64,000 nt of DNA, taken from assembly GCA_029448655.1 (NCBI GenBank), contig JACCLO010000006.1, forward strand, positions 2,108,001-2,172,000, given 5' to 3'. Below are positions 1 through 12,456 of this stretch, one piece after another; the first letter of the stretch is position 1, and each line of letters opens with the position of its first letter. The stretch comes from Wolfiporia cocos. Its lineage: Eukaryota > Basidiomycota > Agaricomycetes > Polyporales > Phaeolaceae. A model generated the notes under the pieces. It was not told where the DNA came from and did no database searches. It saw nothing but the letters and a program-made list of their open reading frames with translations. The position numbers were made by a program, and so were the translations under genes.

Positions 1-3000
1 TAACGACAATATAGTTTACTGCGAAACCACAGCGCAGAAAGAATCACTGCGCAGTAGCTTGCGCTTCTCAGATTGCGGCACCACTGGACTAAGGTGAGGG
101 CGCTTAGTAGGAAGGAAGTTGCTGGTAAGTTCTACAGGGGCGGCGCAATACGCAACCAGTACCGGAGCCTAAGCGTACTACAACAGCTCGTACGAGCTCG
201 TACGCCAAGCAATGTAACAGTCTAAGAACGGAAGATGCCCCCAATGACCAACCGTTAAATACCTATCTGACCCTCTGGTACGTCAGACATCGAGATGTTG
301 GATATGTGAATGCGTCTATGCATCATTCACGTACTTCGCTCATGGCCTCACAGCCTGAATGGATCGACATCAGAGCACCATCTTGTTTGACACCGGCCTG
401 AGAGCATTCCTGCCTTCAAGCGTTCTACCCCAACAATTTCGGCACGTCTTGCGGCTGACGCACACTGATCGACGCAGAATGCAGCATGCCAGGTGCCATG
501 TGTGGACCGTTGTGTTGCGCGACGAGTCAAATGTTCGTTGAGATAGTACGATACCTAACAAAGCTATTTTCCAACATGGCCATAGCATCATGTAGCCGCC
601 AGCCAGAATAGTCTGACAGTCGAACGTTTCTGCAGATGCGCTACGGGATGCGTCAGGCCGTTGTCATTACGAGTTGGGACATCGAATATGGAGCCAGCGC
701 ACCCTGCATTCTAATGGCACGATAGACAATCTGGACAGCTCCACGGTCTCGCGGACTACGTGCACACCGGGTATGCGAAACCTTGTCCGCCAGCGTGGGT
801 TAATTCGATAAGCACAAATATGAATGACGAAAGTAAAAGGCGTTGACGCACTCTCATTGAAAACTCCGCTCGACCCATCCCGGCTGTGGTACTAGGCTGT
901 GTTGGGACTGGCGCAGGTCAACGTGCATTCTTGGCGCGGCTGGGCATCTGGCCCAGCCTTGCGGCTAATTCGCGAGTGTGTGCATAGGATTTGGTGCATA
1001 GTCTTGTTTCAAAGTCCTGCTCATATCCGATACTCCAGAGCACAGTTTGATCCTGACCGTGCCGCCACAGGCGGCATGAAAATGTTCCCGCCACATATGA
1101 GAAAACTTGATTGTTCTAGTTCTTTGAAGACTACGTCTTGTAACCAATTGTGAATCTTCGCACAATCAACAGCAGTTAGGACCTCAGCAACTTGGTGCAT
1201 TACATGGTCAACAACGACTCTCGGTACCGCGAAGTTACAAGGGTTCCCCTCAACGGTGCGCTTCGTGTAGAGACGACCATAGCACGCTAGCTGTGAATAC
1301 GCCGGATATTGTGCCTGCTTTACCTAACGCATTGGAGAAGTCGGAATCGGCAGTATGGCACAATCTAATCTGGCCCAGTGTGCCACAGTGCCACAACGTG
1401 CAGTCCACGAATTAGGGGGGTCGTGCAGGTACATAGAGCACAGTAGTCTGATCATAAAGTCATGTATACCACGAATATCAAAGATGTCGATTAAGTTCAT
1501 TTATGGTGAGTTGGGTCGTGTCAGTGCAGTAGAGGGATTCAGCGCCAAATAGATAATAGAATGTGCTCACTAAAGAAAGATGCATGAAATCAAGGCTATG
1601 TCCTTGGGAGCACATTACCGCAATCCTATATAACCGGAGAAGACTTCTTCGCCTGGTATCGACGGGCACTAGGAGAACTTGAGAAGCTAGGAAGCCAAAG
1701 CAACAGTGCCGCAGACCCGTGCTTCGGGCAGTCATATGCATGGGGCGATACAATGGCCACGGCCTCCGTTCCACCTGGGTAATGCCTGTGTAATGTGGGT
1801 TTCTGAACTAGGTCTGCAGGGCTTTGAGGTGAGCCAGCCACTCGGTGATGTGTCGCCTCGCCAGTAGAAGCCAGTAACGGAGATGGGCAATCAACGGGTT
1901 ACAGTGAACCTATGCGGGCTAGATTCACATGGATCAGAATGGTTGCGGGCTTGCGGTGGCCAGGCGGCCCAAGTAGGATCTTGATGCCAGGGCTCGTCGC
2001 TGGGCACTTCACACTCCACCTGCTTTCCTACAAGGCGACAGACGAGTTAGCGATGGTGACATAGGTCACATTTCTCGGCGAGCGCGGCGTCCGGGGGCAG
2101 TGTCGCATTTGGCCCGAGCATGTTAGCTGCGTTAGAAGGGCCAAATCAAGACATGCCATGATCATGATGCGCAGGTCAGCAGAACTCGCTTCCCCGAGCC
2201 TATGGAGGTTAAGGGCCCGCATTCTGATACCCATTCTGAAGGTTTGAGGGCATTGCCTAGAGGCGAGCATACGGCTCAATATCGCCCCCGCGACTGCTGA
2301 AGTTCAATGCGCTCATAGCTGTATGCGCATCATCTGCAGAGATCCTCTGAGGCAGGCATCCGCACACCCTGAAGGTCACGAGAGCGTTCGATTGTGGAGT
2401 AGACAAGAGAATCATCGCTGCTGCTGCTGTCAATACTGGTAGCAGAGGACGCGTTGTCAGATTGCGCGTGTACTAACACCAAAGCATCGAAGACCTCTCA
2501 CACGAACAGCCTTGTGGGAGCATTTTTAAAGATGCCAACGCGTTGTCAAGCTCCAGGCTAAACGACTGGTCGGGGAACACGAGATCAAACGACCGGAAGG
2601 AGCTCATTGACATGTGCAAGCATTCTAACAAGATAAATGAGAAGTCAGTATCGAGTCAATCGGGTTGTTGGCGCGATACGCTTACAGGGCAAGTCATATT
2701 GCTGCGTATAAGCACTGCACAGCTGACGCGTATAAGCTGTGCTAGCTGACAATACCTGTAAATCATCGCCATCTAATTGGACGAAGACGTGAGACCTATG
2801 CGTTGTAGATACGAGCATGATGCAACGACTCCGATCAACTGCTCTGAGGAGCACTGTCAGAAGTTGTAGAAACCTGTGCAATTCAGTAAAAGGTGGCACC
2901 ATGACCTGATTTGAGATAGGTTGAGCACTCCCAGAGGCATCTGCCTGACGAGTCCCAGATAGACAGATCGTTGCGTACAGCCGCTGACCTCCCCTCGATA

Positions 3001-3951
3001 TGATTGAAATAACAAAATCATAGCATTGGAAACCACGAGGTCTCCTCGTCATTGCATCGAGCCGCCATATAGGTATGGAGGCATGTGGCTAGTTATGATC
3101 AGACACATACCACATACTGATCAGTGGCATGGCATGATCGGTAATCCCCACCAACCAGCCACCTTTGTCAATGGTTCTGACTCGGGAATATTCTGCCTCT
3201 AAATATGATATAGAGCGACTCCTGACTTGCATGCATGCAGAGCGAGGACTAGTTCCTGGATAATCATAATCTAACTACCATCAATTCCCTCTCCTTCCCA
3301 TAAGGGCAGGATCGTTTATCAAAGTAGAGATTAAGTGCCAGCTTGAAGGTCACCTGCTTGTGAGTAATGGTAAGGGTATGGATGTACGCTCCATAAGTGA
3401 GTGAAAGTGCGACAGGAAATTGCACCTATAGTCCTTGTAGTTGGGTTTCAGTAATCTATCCGGGTGTGGCTAGAGTGTGCCTTGATGAAGCTAACTTGAT
3501 ATCTCGCCACGGGCGCGTAAGTTTGAGCTTGGCGGATATGCGACGAAGAAAGACGTAGAGACGTGAGGTTAGCTAAGAAAAAGCTCTGTACAGGCCGAGA
3601 TATGGCGAGTCCGGCAGACTTCTAGTGTGATCGCTCTGTTGCGGTTTCGTTCTGAGTATATTCCTCCTTGAACTGTCGGCATCGGCGAATCGGTGCGATA
3701 TACATACGCTCTTTAGTCTTGTCGGACGACAGTCGGAGAGGACACGCAATGGTGTTAGCAGACGTAGAAACGGACACGTTAGCCACCTGATAACACTGGA
3801 TTCCACTCGTCTAGTCCAGGTATCCGGGAGGTGCTATCGTTCGAGAGAAGCAATGATTGGCTGCAAAAGAGTGGAGACTGCTTCGAGAATGTAAAGCTGA
3901 GTTTCATGAGTTGTTATCCGGCGGGCGATTGCCCACATGTTTGGGAGGGAC
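1..3951. other. Gene-poor region, no supported gene
   Basis: Only short overlapping open frames of 60-135 codons are present on both strands. None has a recognisable domain, a run of spliceable exons or a convincing start. The composition is more AT-rich than the genic part of the window. I see no intact transposon gene. It may be decayed intergenic or repeat-derived DNA. Confidence 0.5.
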
Positions 3952-4160
3952 TTCAGTCAATTATCTTAATCTGCCAACTGCCCTTCGCTTAAGAAATCGC
4001 AGCTGCGAGCTAGGTTTGCACGCAGATTAATCTGCTAGCTGCGGCAGATTAATCTACTGTGACAATAAAATGGTACCATCAGGATTCGAACCAAGGACCT
4101 TAGCACAGATGAGAATAACAGCATTGCAGCATATGTTAGCCAACTGAGCTACAGTGCAAC
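3952..4160 (-). repeat. tRNA-derived SINE-like element, left copy
   Basis: This 209-nt unit is repeated in inverted orientation at 4436-4644. Read on the minus strand it begins with a tRNA-like head: an A-box-like TAGCTCAGTTGG at about 4140-4151 and a B box GGTTCGAATCC at 4082-4092. A tRNA-unrelated body follows, containing two copies of AGATTAATCT. The tRNA-like part cannot be folded into a convincing acceptor stem, and the segment between the D arm and the T arm is too long. It is therefore a tRNA-derived relic rather than a working tRNA gene. A SINE or a tRNA-derived MITE fits best; no target-site duplication was obvious. Confidence 0.6.
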
Positions 4161-4435
4161 TAGTGTCTGCCCCATTTTAAGCAATATATAGAGTATTTTG
4201 TAAACTTCATTTTCACAGTTTAACATCTTCCATAACACAAATACAGATGAATCTGCCTCTAAAGACCTGTGATTCCAGTGTATTCAGCTTTACCATGGTG
4301 GGTTGCTCCAGGTCAAGCATGGTAAATCAAGCTACCACTATTGTATGCTTGTTGTAGCAGTTAGTTGCCTTGATGATTTGTGGAAATTGTGTGTAAAATT
4401 TGCGTTATATATATTTTGATTGGTCAAGGGTAACT
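4161..4435. other. Spacer between the inverted SINE-like copies
   Basis: This 275-bp AT-rich spacer separates the two tRNA-like heads. It has no open reading frame of note and no further copy of the repeat. Confidence 0.5.
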
Positions 4436-4644
4436 GTTGCCACTATGGCTCAGTTGGCTAATTACGCTGCGATGCTGATATTCTCATCTGTGCTAAGGTC
4501 CTTGGTTTGAATCCTGAATGTACCATTTTATTGTCACAGTAGATTAATCTGCCACAGCTAGCAGATTAATCTGCGTGCAAACCTAGTTCGCAGCTGCGAT
4601 TTCTTAAGCGAAGGGCAGTTGGCAGATTAAGATAATTGACTGAA
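4436..4644 (+). repeat. tRNA-derived SINE-like element, right copy
   Basis: This is the mirror copy of 3952-4160, of equal length and clearly similar along its whole extent. The tRNA-like head carries an A-box-like TGGCTCAGTTGG near 4446 and a B-box-like GGTTTGAATCC near 4503, one base off the left copy. The body again holds two AGATTAATCT palindromes and ends in AATTGACTGAA. The two copies are head to head, with both tRNA heads facing the spacer, so any Pol III transcription would run outward. Confidence 0.6.
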
Positions 4645-6001
4645 ACTCTACTGTTTGGATGGCACAATACCTAGCCGTCTATGATCCCGCCATGTTGGAA
4701 GAACTGCATGCCGGTAGACCATCCACTACTGCAAAAGACAGGTCAGCAAGCGAGTCTTGCTATAACCAATGGTTTATCGACACTAGGCATTCAATGTAAG
4801 GCTGATATGCCCAATCCAGCGGTCAAATAGTAATGATCTTGAAACGAACGTGAGTCGAAGTCTCATGTGCAGGATATCATTAGCTCTCACCAGATACTAC
4901 ATTGTTGCGCCACAGTACAGATAAACTGCAAGTGGATCTTATCAAGCCGATCCTTCGTGCCCGAAATAGTCTCACTGTAGTCTTATCAGTAGCGTTGCAT
5001 ATGTTACAGTGGATCAAGATCGGAACACACCGCGAACATCTCCCCCAGATCCCATCGCTCACTCGTATCTCTCTTATCGCCCAATCCTCCGAGCGGATCA
5101 ATGTTGCTGTCCTTCAGCCGTTTTCAACAAACACCGAGCACCGACATCCCCAGTCCCTGGACTGACCTGTGCTCGATCTGCGGGAACATTCGAAGACCAT
5201 TTCACAGCGATACCCATAGGCTTGAACCTCGGAGAGCAAAGAAGCATCGCGGAGGCGGGACAGGCTATGACGCAAGGCTGGGGGCAATCAACATTGCAGT
5301 CAAAACGACTATAGACGCGCATGCTGCCACAAAGGACTTCTCGATCACCGATGTCGTTCAACTTTGTAGATAATGTACAGCTCTGTCATTCTGCGGTACC
5401 GAGATCACAACGCAGAGCATTCATGAAACGCGGTTGAGGCATGTCAGTGCTGGGCGCTGAGCGCTGAGCGCTTGAGCAGCGGGCGGCTCACGATTCTCCG
5501 AATTTATTTGTGGCGGTACCGGAAGAATTATGGCGATGCGCGCCTGCAGATCTTGCAAGTAAGTTCTTTGCGAGCGGTCGAGTGTATATGCAGACCAGTA
5601 CTGAAAATACAGGAGGCATGAGTCACCCAAGTTGGACTTGATGCTCCGGTCTGTAAGAGCACGTTCTAGCCCACAGCGCATCATGTGGCGCCACCAAATG
5701 ACAAGGGACCATGCGGTCAATTACATTTCTTTTCAAATGTGTAACAATACATGAACAATCGAGCAGTACACTCCTGAGCTTGCAGTAAAAGGTTAGTATT
5801 GTCTCTGTGTGCGTTGTGCGTGCTCACAGCCCCCCAAGCCAGGAGACCCGAGGCACTGGAGCTGCTATGGTACAAAGGAGAGACGGATTGGGTTAGCAAC
5901 CTGACGGTAACGGATCTTGCATTGTCATCGACTTGGAGCACAAGGCTCGCTGCCAGGGTGGACACTTCAGGGTCTAGAGCAGCCTCGAGGCAACGATGTC
6001 C
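4645..6001. other. Intergenic, no supported gene
   Basis: Overlapping frames at 4880-5373 on both strands have no recognisable family or splice structure. A short direct repeat of GCGCTGAGC lies near 5455-5475. The right end is the 3' flank of the F-box gene. Confidence 0.45.
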
Positions 6002-8371
6002 TCATCCTTGGTATGCAAATGACACCGCGCCATACAGCCCCGCCTCCCTGCCCAGCAGGCCATGGCCATGCAGTACCTGACAAGCCATCGTCAGCACCCC
6101 ACCAAGACACAGCCTACGCCAACAGCATGTACCCACCTCCATCTTGCGCGCATGCCACCCGACATCGCTGCTGACGTTGCCGTTCGCATCGGCGAGGCGC
6201 TCGAGCGCCGCGCGCCACGGGTGGCCGCCCTGGAGGTCGCGCCGCAGGACCGCGCGCCCGGCCTCGGCGATCCACCCGCTCGCGACGTCGACATACCAGC
6301 CGCGCCCGCCTTTGCTCTTCACGACGCGCCACGAGCCGCCGCCGCCGCCGAGGCTCGCAAGCAGCGGCATCGCGAGCTCGATCACGCGCAGCCGCGTGGG
6401 TGGCTGCGCCTCCGCGGCGCCCCTGCGGAACGCGGCGCTGAATGAGAACGGCTTCGTGCACAGCGGCTGGATGATGTGCGCGTGCAGGCTGAGCGGCACC
6501 TGCCGCAGCGCGACGGGCTGCGCGCCGTAGCCGAGCTCTGGCGCGGTGCCGGCCATTGTCAGGACCTCGATGTTTGGCGCTTTCGTCTTGAGGAAGGTGG
6601 CGATGGCGGTGAGCTCCAGCTCGCGGATGTGGGAAAGCCCGAGGGAGCGCAGGCGTGGCTGTGGCGCGCATACGTCGAGGAGCAGGGATCTCGTAACTGG
6701 GGCGCTCGAGAGGTCCAAGTACACAAGCTCGCCACTCTTGAAGCACGGTGCATGAGTGAAGATATCACACAGGTCTTCCTCGGACAAAGGAGAGGGGAAC
6801 GTTCCGTCACCGTAGAGGCTGAGCTCCTGGATTCCTCTAGCTGAGGGAGCATGCACCAAGAAGTCCCGGATGCTCTCGCTTGTTAGCCCGATGCATCGCT
6901 CGAGAGCGAGGGATCGAAGCCGGACTGTTGTCGACGCTCCCAAAGCGTCAAGTAAGTCCGGAGACACCCGTGTGCACGAGAGATCAAGGTGCGTAAGTGA
7001 AGGGAAGGCGAGAACGAATGGATTGAGCACGCGTGGCTGAACAGACTTGACGCCGCGGAGGCACAGTCTCTGCAGTCCGGGGAATGTGAGGGGCTCGAAG
7101 ATGGCATTGCAGCTGATTGGGCGTGCGCGCTCCTGCCGCTCTTCATCTTCACTTGGTTCGGGATCAGTTTCGGCCGGCGAGATTAGGTTGTCGTTGACAA
7201 ATTGTGTTAGTGCGTTGACAAAGACGCCACTGACACACCCTGTCAAGTCGATCGCTTCAAGCTCTCTGTACTCCCGACGCCTCTCGCGGTCCTCTTGCTC
7301 GGTGTCGTTGGGATCAAAGATAACGAGGTCCCTGCCTCGTGATGGCCGCCCTCGACCCCGAGATGCGAGGCCCCGGAGGAGGAGCTCGTTCAAAATAGAT
7401 AGCGTGAGCGCGCTATCCATGTACTCGGTAGCGCCAAAAGTTGACAGGCTGGGCATTTCCTGCATAAACACGTCAACCCAACTAAATCTCTTGTGAATGG
7501 TGGAATGACGTACCTTCAAAACCGACTCTAGTCGGCCGCTAGTAACGAAGCGGTTATTAAGCCCCTCTTCGACAGAGCGCCTCATGCCAATGGTACGGAA
7601 GTGGCTGAAGTCAAGATGGTGAACCAGTCGACCGACATGAGGGATTTCGGGTGCGGGAACTTGGTTTCGTTAAGAATTTTATGAAAACTATATTATGTGC
7701 GGTGTCAACTAGTCCGACTCACCATACAGACCCGGTATGTCGTTTTCGATTACATTACGGACGGCATCGCTGATGGAGCGCATAAACTTGTAGCGAGTGG
7801 GACTCTTGCTCTTCTGCCGAAGACGGCGTGGGCTCGGGTCACGACTGGCCACCGGTGTGAGCAGCTCCGGCGGGATCGACCCGTCGGGGCCACTGAGTCG
7901 TTCAACAACTTTTCCGTGGAGGTCTAGAACTGCAGTTTGTCCAGACAACTGGCAGATCAGGTCATTGACAGAGAGCGTGGCGCTCCGTGCGACCTGGATG
8001 GTTTGGTCGACGATGAGGGCGGTCTGCTCGGCGTCGACATATTCTTCGTCGCCACCGGCTATTTCCTCGACAAGAGAGAGCCAGCTGCGCGGCAGGCAGA
8101 CCTCGAGCTTCCGCCACAACCACTGCTTCGCCGCCGCATTCCAGGCCCGGTTTACGAGGCAGGCATTGGCTAACGTCCGGCGAGAAGTGGACTCGGGCCA
8201 CTGTGGCGGGGGATAGGAAGACGGCAGCGAGGTTGGCACCCCACCCTCATTGTGCAGCGAAGGGTCGAGAGAGCCGCTTGCTGGCGGTAGCCCTGCTGCG
8301 TAGATATAGGAGCATATGAGCGACAGCAATTCCGGGGGGTATGTGTCTACGACGGACGGTCCCTGAGTCAT
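6002..8371 (-). CDS. Fungal F-box protein with LRR-like region
   Basis: This is a probable substrate-recognition subunit of an SCF ubiquitin ligase. Exons on the minus strand are 8371-7723, 7659-7514, 7459-6137 and 6076-6002 (730 aa). The introns of 63, 54 and 60 nt have GTGAGT, GTACGT and GTGGGT donors. The N-terminus carries an F-box-like YPPELLSLICSY (about residues 11-22) and a second half around residues 60-85. Splicing intron 1 restores a block common in mushroom F-box proteins, HLDFSHFRTIGMRRSVEEG. Splicing introns 2 and 3 joins VLK to EMPSL and KME to VLHGHG, as expected for the family. The middle contains leucine-rich segments such as LTHLDLSCTRV and LRSLGLSHIREL. Introns 2 and 3 are multiples of three and stop-free, so a naive frame reads through them. 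The target substrate is unknown. Confidence 0.85.
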
Positions 8372-11300
8372 TGTGGCGGCGGGAGCAGGGTGAGAGGCGA
8401 CGGACGAGCGGCCTTAGGAGGAGGAGGGAGGATATGGCGGACTGCGGTCTTATATGGCGGTGCATGGTGGAAGTCACCGGGGAGGACAGCTCGTAATTTG
8501 CGGTGGAATTGACATGTTTCGACTCATCAGCGTGATCGTTCACGCATGTGGGGGTCGCTAAGCGCCGAATCTGGTTGCATCTTCACAACAAGATCTGTAT
8601 TCGTTTAGTCTCCGTAACTCTCATGTTCTCAGGATCGCATGCATAGGCGAGGACACGAGACCTCACATATCGCCGACAGACCGTAGCGCAGGCCTGGCGC
8701 CAGCAGAGCCGCGACTCTTGTGGCGACGCCGGACATCCCGAAATCCGATCTTTGGTCCGACCAGATGATCCGCAATGGAAACGCAACGCGCCGCGTCGAC
8801 CGACCATTTCTGGAGCACGAATGGGACGCAAAATGAACGCACATGGGTGCAGTTCTCAACGGAGACAGTCATTCCAGTCCTAATTCAGTCGGACAGATCA
8901 TCATTGAGGTAAGCGGCAATAAGAACGAGGAAGAACATACCTCTGTCCTTTTCGCCGTCTTGCACCATGATGAGGAATAATTTACGCACGCGCCATCATG
9001 CATAACATGCACATCCTGGCAAAATCGCCTCACGAGGTCAAGTAAGTAGCCCCCATGAAACTTCACGACGAACGATCATCGGTTGCCTGAATTACGGATC
9101 TACATCCGCTAAATTTTCCATTCATACAAATGCAGTGCCAGACGAAGCGATCCGCACCCCGCACCCGGCTATTGGCCCTGGTAACTCAATAGGCTTTTCG
9201 AGGGGAACCACCAGCAGGCTCGCGTCTCGACCAGAGACGAATGTGACACCACGGCACGCTGCAAAGCAACACCTGACTGGTCACCAGTCTCACTTAGCAG
9301 GTCCTCGCCAGCAGGCGCTTCCTTAATCCTTAAGCCACGTCACACTTTTCGCATGGCAGCATCGTATGCTTCACGAAGCTACGCGCCATTCTCGGGGGGT
9401 AGCAGCTGATGGTATGCGCGAACGTTTTCAGCCGCAAGCGGCGCGTCTGCCGTAAGACACACGTTTGTCTCGTACCGGTGCCGAGGAAATTCTCGTTCAT
9501 CCCAACGTGCGGTGCATGTATTCTTCCAGCGTCAACTGATTCTGCCAGTCATAATGGCAGCCGTCGCCGATGAATTGTGTCTTGCTCGTCGTCCATTCTT
9601 CAGTCTGGGTACCCTCGAACGGCTGTAGTACTTGTATTGGGGCTAGAAGCATGGTTCGTTCAGCTTGTGCATTCTACTGCTACCGTGGCTGGAGTTGAGG
9701 AATTGACTGCGGCTAGAGTCCCACGTTCTATGACACTACTCGTGTATGTGTCTCCAACGACACACGAGCATCGCCAGGAATACAGAGATGGCCCGAATAC
9801 GTTATTTCCGATCATGAAAGCACGCTGGTAAGAGGTCAGCTGTACCGATTCTGGTCTCTCCCATGACATTGGCTATATTCTGCGCTCCTGTAGCAGAACA
9901 ATTCAATGGCGGATATTACACTTTAAAATATAATTAGCCAGGCGCGTTGGCCTGTCCTACGGGTGTGATCACATCACCGGACGTCGCCTGGGTTCCTATT
10001 TTCCATTGACGTGACAGAAACACAGGAGGTCACATTGTCCAGCACTGCGTTGGCCCTCGCAAACAACAGCATCTGGATGGGCCATGGTATTCGCCAAGTG
10101 CCCCAGCGCGCATGCCTGCATCAGCATCTGATGCACAGAACTTACGTTGGTGACTGCGTTGGTACCACACATACACATCAAGGAATGATCCCCACCGTCA
10201 TCAATACCGCATCCTTTACCATCTCGCTCGTTCCAAACCATGATTCTATTGTCGTGACTCGCACGGCGAGGCCGCCCGCCTTCAAACGTGGCCCTGCGTC
10301 CGGGACAGGCATCCTCCGCCCGGTGCACCGGCCGTGCTCTTAATTCTTGAAAGTAGGCATTCAGTTTGGCCCCGGGGCGGCGGAGACTTGCCCGGGATCC
10401 CCACCTTGAGACCGCTGCGCACACTTCGCGAAGACATGCGTGTGCCATGGTAGGCTAGGTTGGAAGCCCATGGCTGCTATTGCGAGCTACCGTGATGGCA
10501 TTGTGTCATGTTCCGAGGATTGCGCACGGTGGGTCATACATACTCGGCATGGCGAGCTCAGCGTGTTCCAGCGGCTTGTTCGGCTGGGACGTAAACGACG
10601 CGGCGGAACGACGCGAATCGAATGGAGGCTTTCTGTGCTAGTCCTAGCAGCTTGGTTGCATTCTTTGGACCGCGGATCGGCGCGAATAAAATAGCAAGTG
10701 CATTGATAGTGCGCACAACGGAAGTGTTCAAGTTCACCAAGATCCGGCAGCCTATAGAACACCCGTGTCATTCAGCGGATCGAATAACACTGCATGCGAA
10801 CTTCACGATCTACGCATCGTCATGAGGCTGCACGTTCGAGGGCTCAGACGGGGCTCACCTTCTGCGCAGTACGATTTAGCTAGTCTAGAGCCAACGGCCA
10901 CATTTGTCGCCAATTTATCAAATGAATTGCCTGAAGCTGGGAGCTACCTCGGCCAGAGTTCTCCTAGTCACCGGCCACATTGGACTCTCTGGGATCCGCT
11001 TGACTGGAAGGGTACACTCATCGCGTATCGCTACCTAAGCACGGCGACCAGACATAGAATGAAGTCGCGTAATTATTGAACGCTCTTCTAGTATGGCTTC
11101 GACGACATCAGAAAGCGGAATGAAGTTCTTCGCGCAGACAGCGATGCATCTACCAGTATCTGGCATGCATATAATTGAGGCTAGTAAGTACCGTCAAACC
11201 GCAGATAATTTAGCATTGCATTTGGTCTATGCGCCTACCATCTCCTGAGCAACAAGCACAAGCAGACGTTTGCGAATTGTGCTTCCTGATTATGACGTCT

Positions 11301-12456
11301 CGCGCAATTGCCACAGACGGTAATTCGGCTAACATGGGCGACCACTGAGGCGGCCGCGAGAACAATGCCAGCATCACGGAAATGAGGCAATCCATTGTGA
11401 AAGCCTGCAAACCTGAGAACCCTACCGATCAAAATTCAAGAAGCAGTACACCAAGAACGTGACAACGCAACATATATACGCATAGAAGCACGTATCCTAA
11501 TGGCGACAGATGTTCTCTCGGCCATGAGAAGCAAAGTCAGTAGTTTTCCTTCCGGGCCTGTCAGCAAGTCCATGAGCCTTAGATAAAGGCCAGATGCGTC
11601 TTCTTAGTTTTGGACATAGTAATCATACTGCAAGATCATCCAGACGAGCGATACGGCTTTGTAACGCAATGATTGATTGTGGGGTTAGCCACATAGGCGC
11701 GAGAGCGTGGATGAACTTACTGGAGACAACGACGGGGCTCATGGCCGGCCCGCTGATGTTCGCACTGCGGAAGATGAGAATTTCGGAACCAAAGTGTGCG
11801 AATGCGAAGAGGTAGCTGAACAACGCGAGATCATATACCCTGGCAAACATGTTCGTGAGCGGGTCAACAATTATGACATGAGTAAAACATAGCTATGTGT
11901 AGGATACGCACTGCTTCGTGTGAATATTATACGCGGCGTAAAGACGTATTGCGGCAGATGTTAGCGTCCAGATTGCGAACGTTCGCGCCTGTAGTGCGGT
12001 GACTGAAGCAATGGGATCAGTCTTCGTTTGGTTGTTCAAGTTCTCTCGTACCGGTTTGTGGCGCAGCACTGTAGAGCTTACGCGTAAACTTCAATGTAGC
12101 AAAGTTCTGCACAGTGTTGAAGAACGCCGTGACCGCGACGAGAAGTTGCCACTTGGGAAGCCACCCTTCTGCCTGTGGCAGTAGTGCCACACAATCTACA
12201 GAGAATACTCCAGCACAGGCGTCAGCATAATGTGTTACACCACGCACAATCAACGATAGCAGCCATGCGTATAACCGAAAGAAGCTGGAACGGAGCAAGA
12301 CTATGAAAGTTTGATTCCTTGATGCCGTGAACACTGCTCGCTTGCCCCAATCTGACTTGCCTATTTCGGCGACGGTGTTCCTGTTCTGGACTTCGCGCTC
12401 ATCGAACTCGGCGACGGGCTTGTTGCATAGCGTTGCATGAGACGACCAGGACCTGA
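8372..12456. other. 4-kb region without a recognisable gene
   Basis: The many short frames here are mutually overlapping and show no domain, codon-level conservation or intron pattern. The left end is the 5' flank of the F-box gene and the right end is the promoter side of the gene starting at 12457. A lineage-specific or non-coding transcript cannot be excluded. Confidence 0.45.

Noticed and set aside
4071..4160. A functional Asn tRNA gene in the left SINE-like copy
   Set aside because: The acceptor ends do not pair and the middle segment is too long; a tRNA-derived relic explains it better.
5009..5373. Overlapping plus-strand frames of 90-101 codons as a small gene
   Set aside because: Three frames on both strands overlap here with no family, signal peptide or splice support.
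6114..6746. A 210-codon minus-strand Arg/Ala-rich frame within the F-box gene
   Set aside because: It is an out-of-frame shadow in GC-rich coding sequence; the F-box frame has family motifs.
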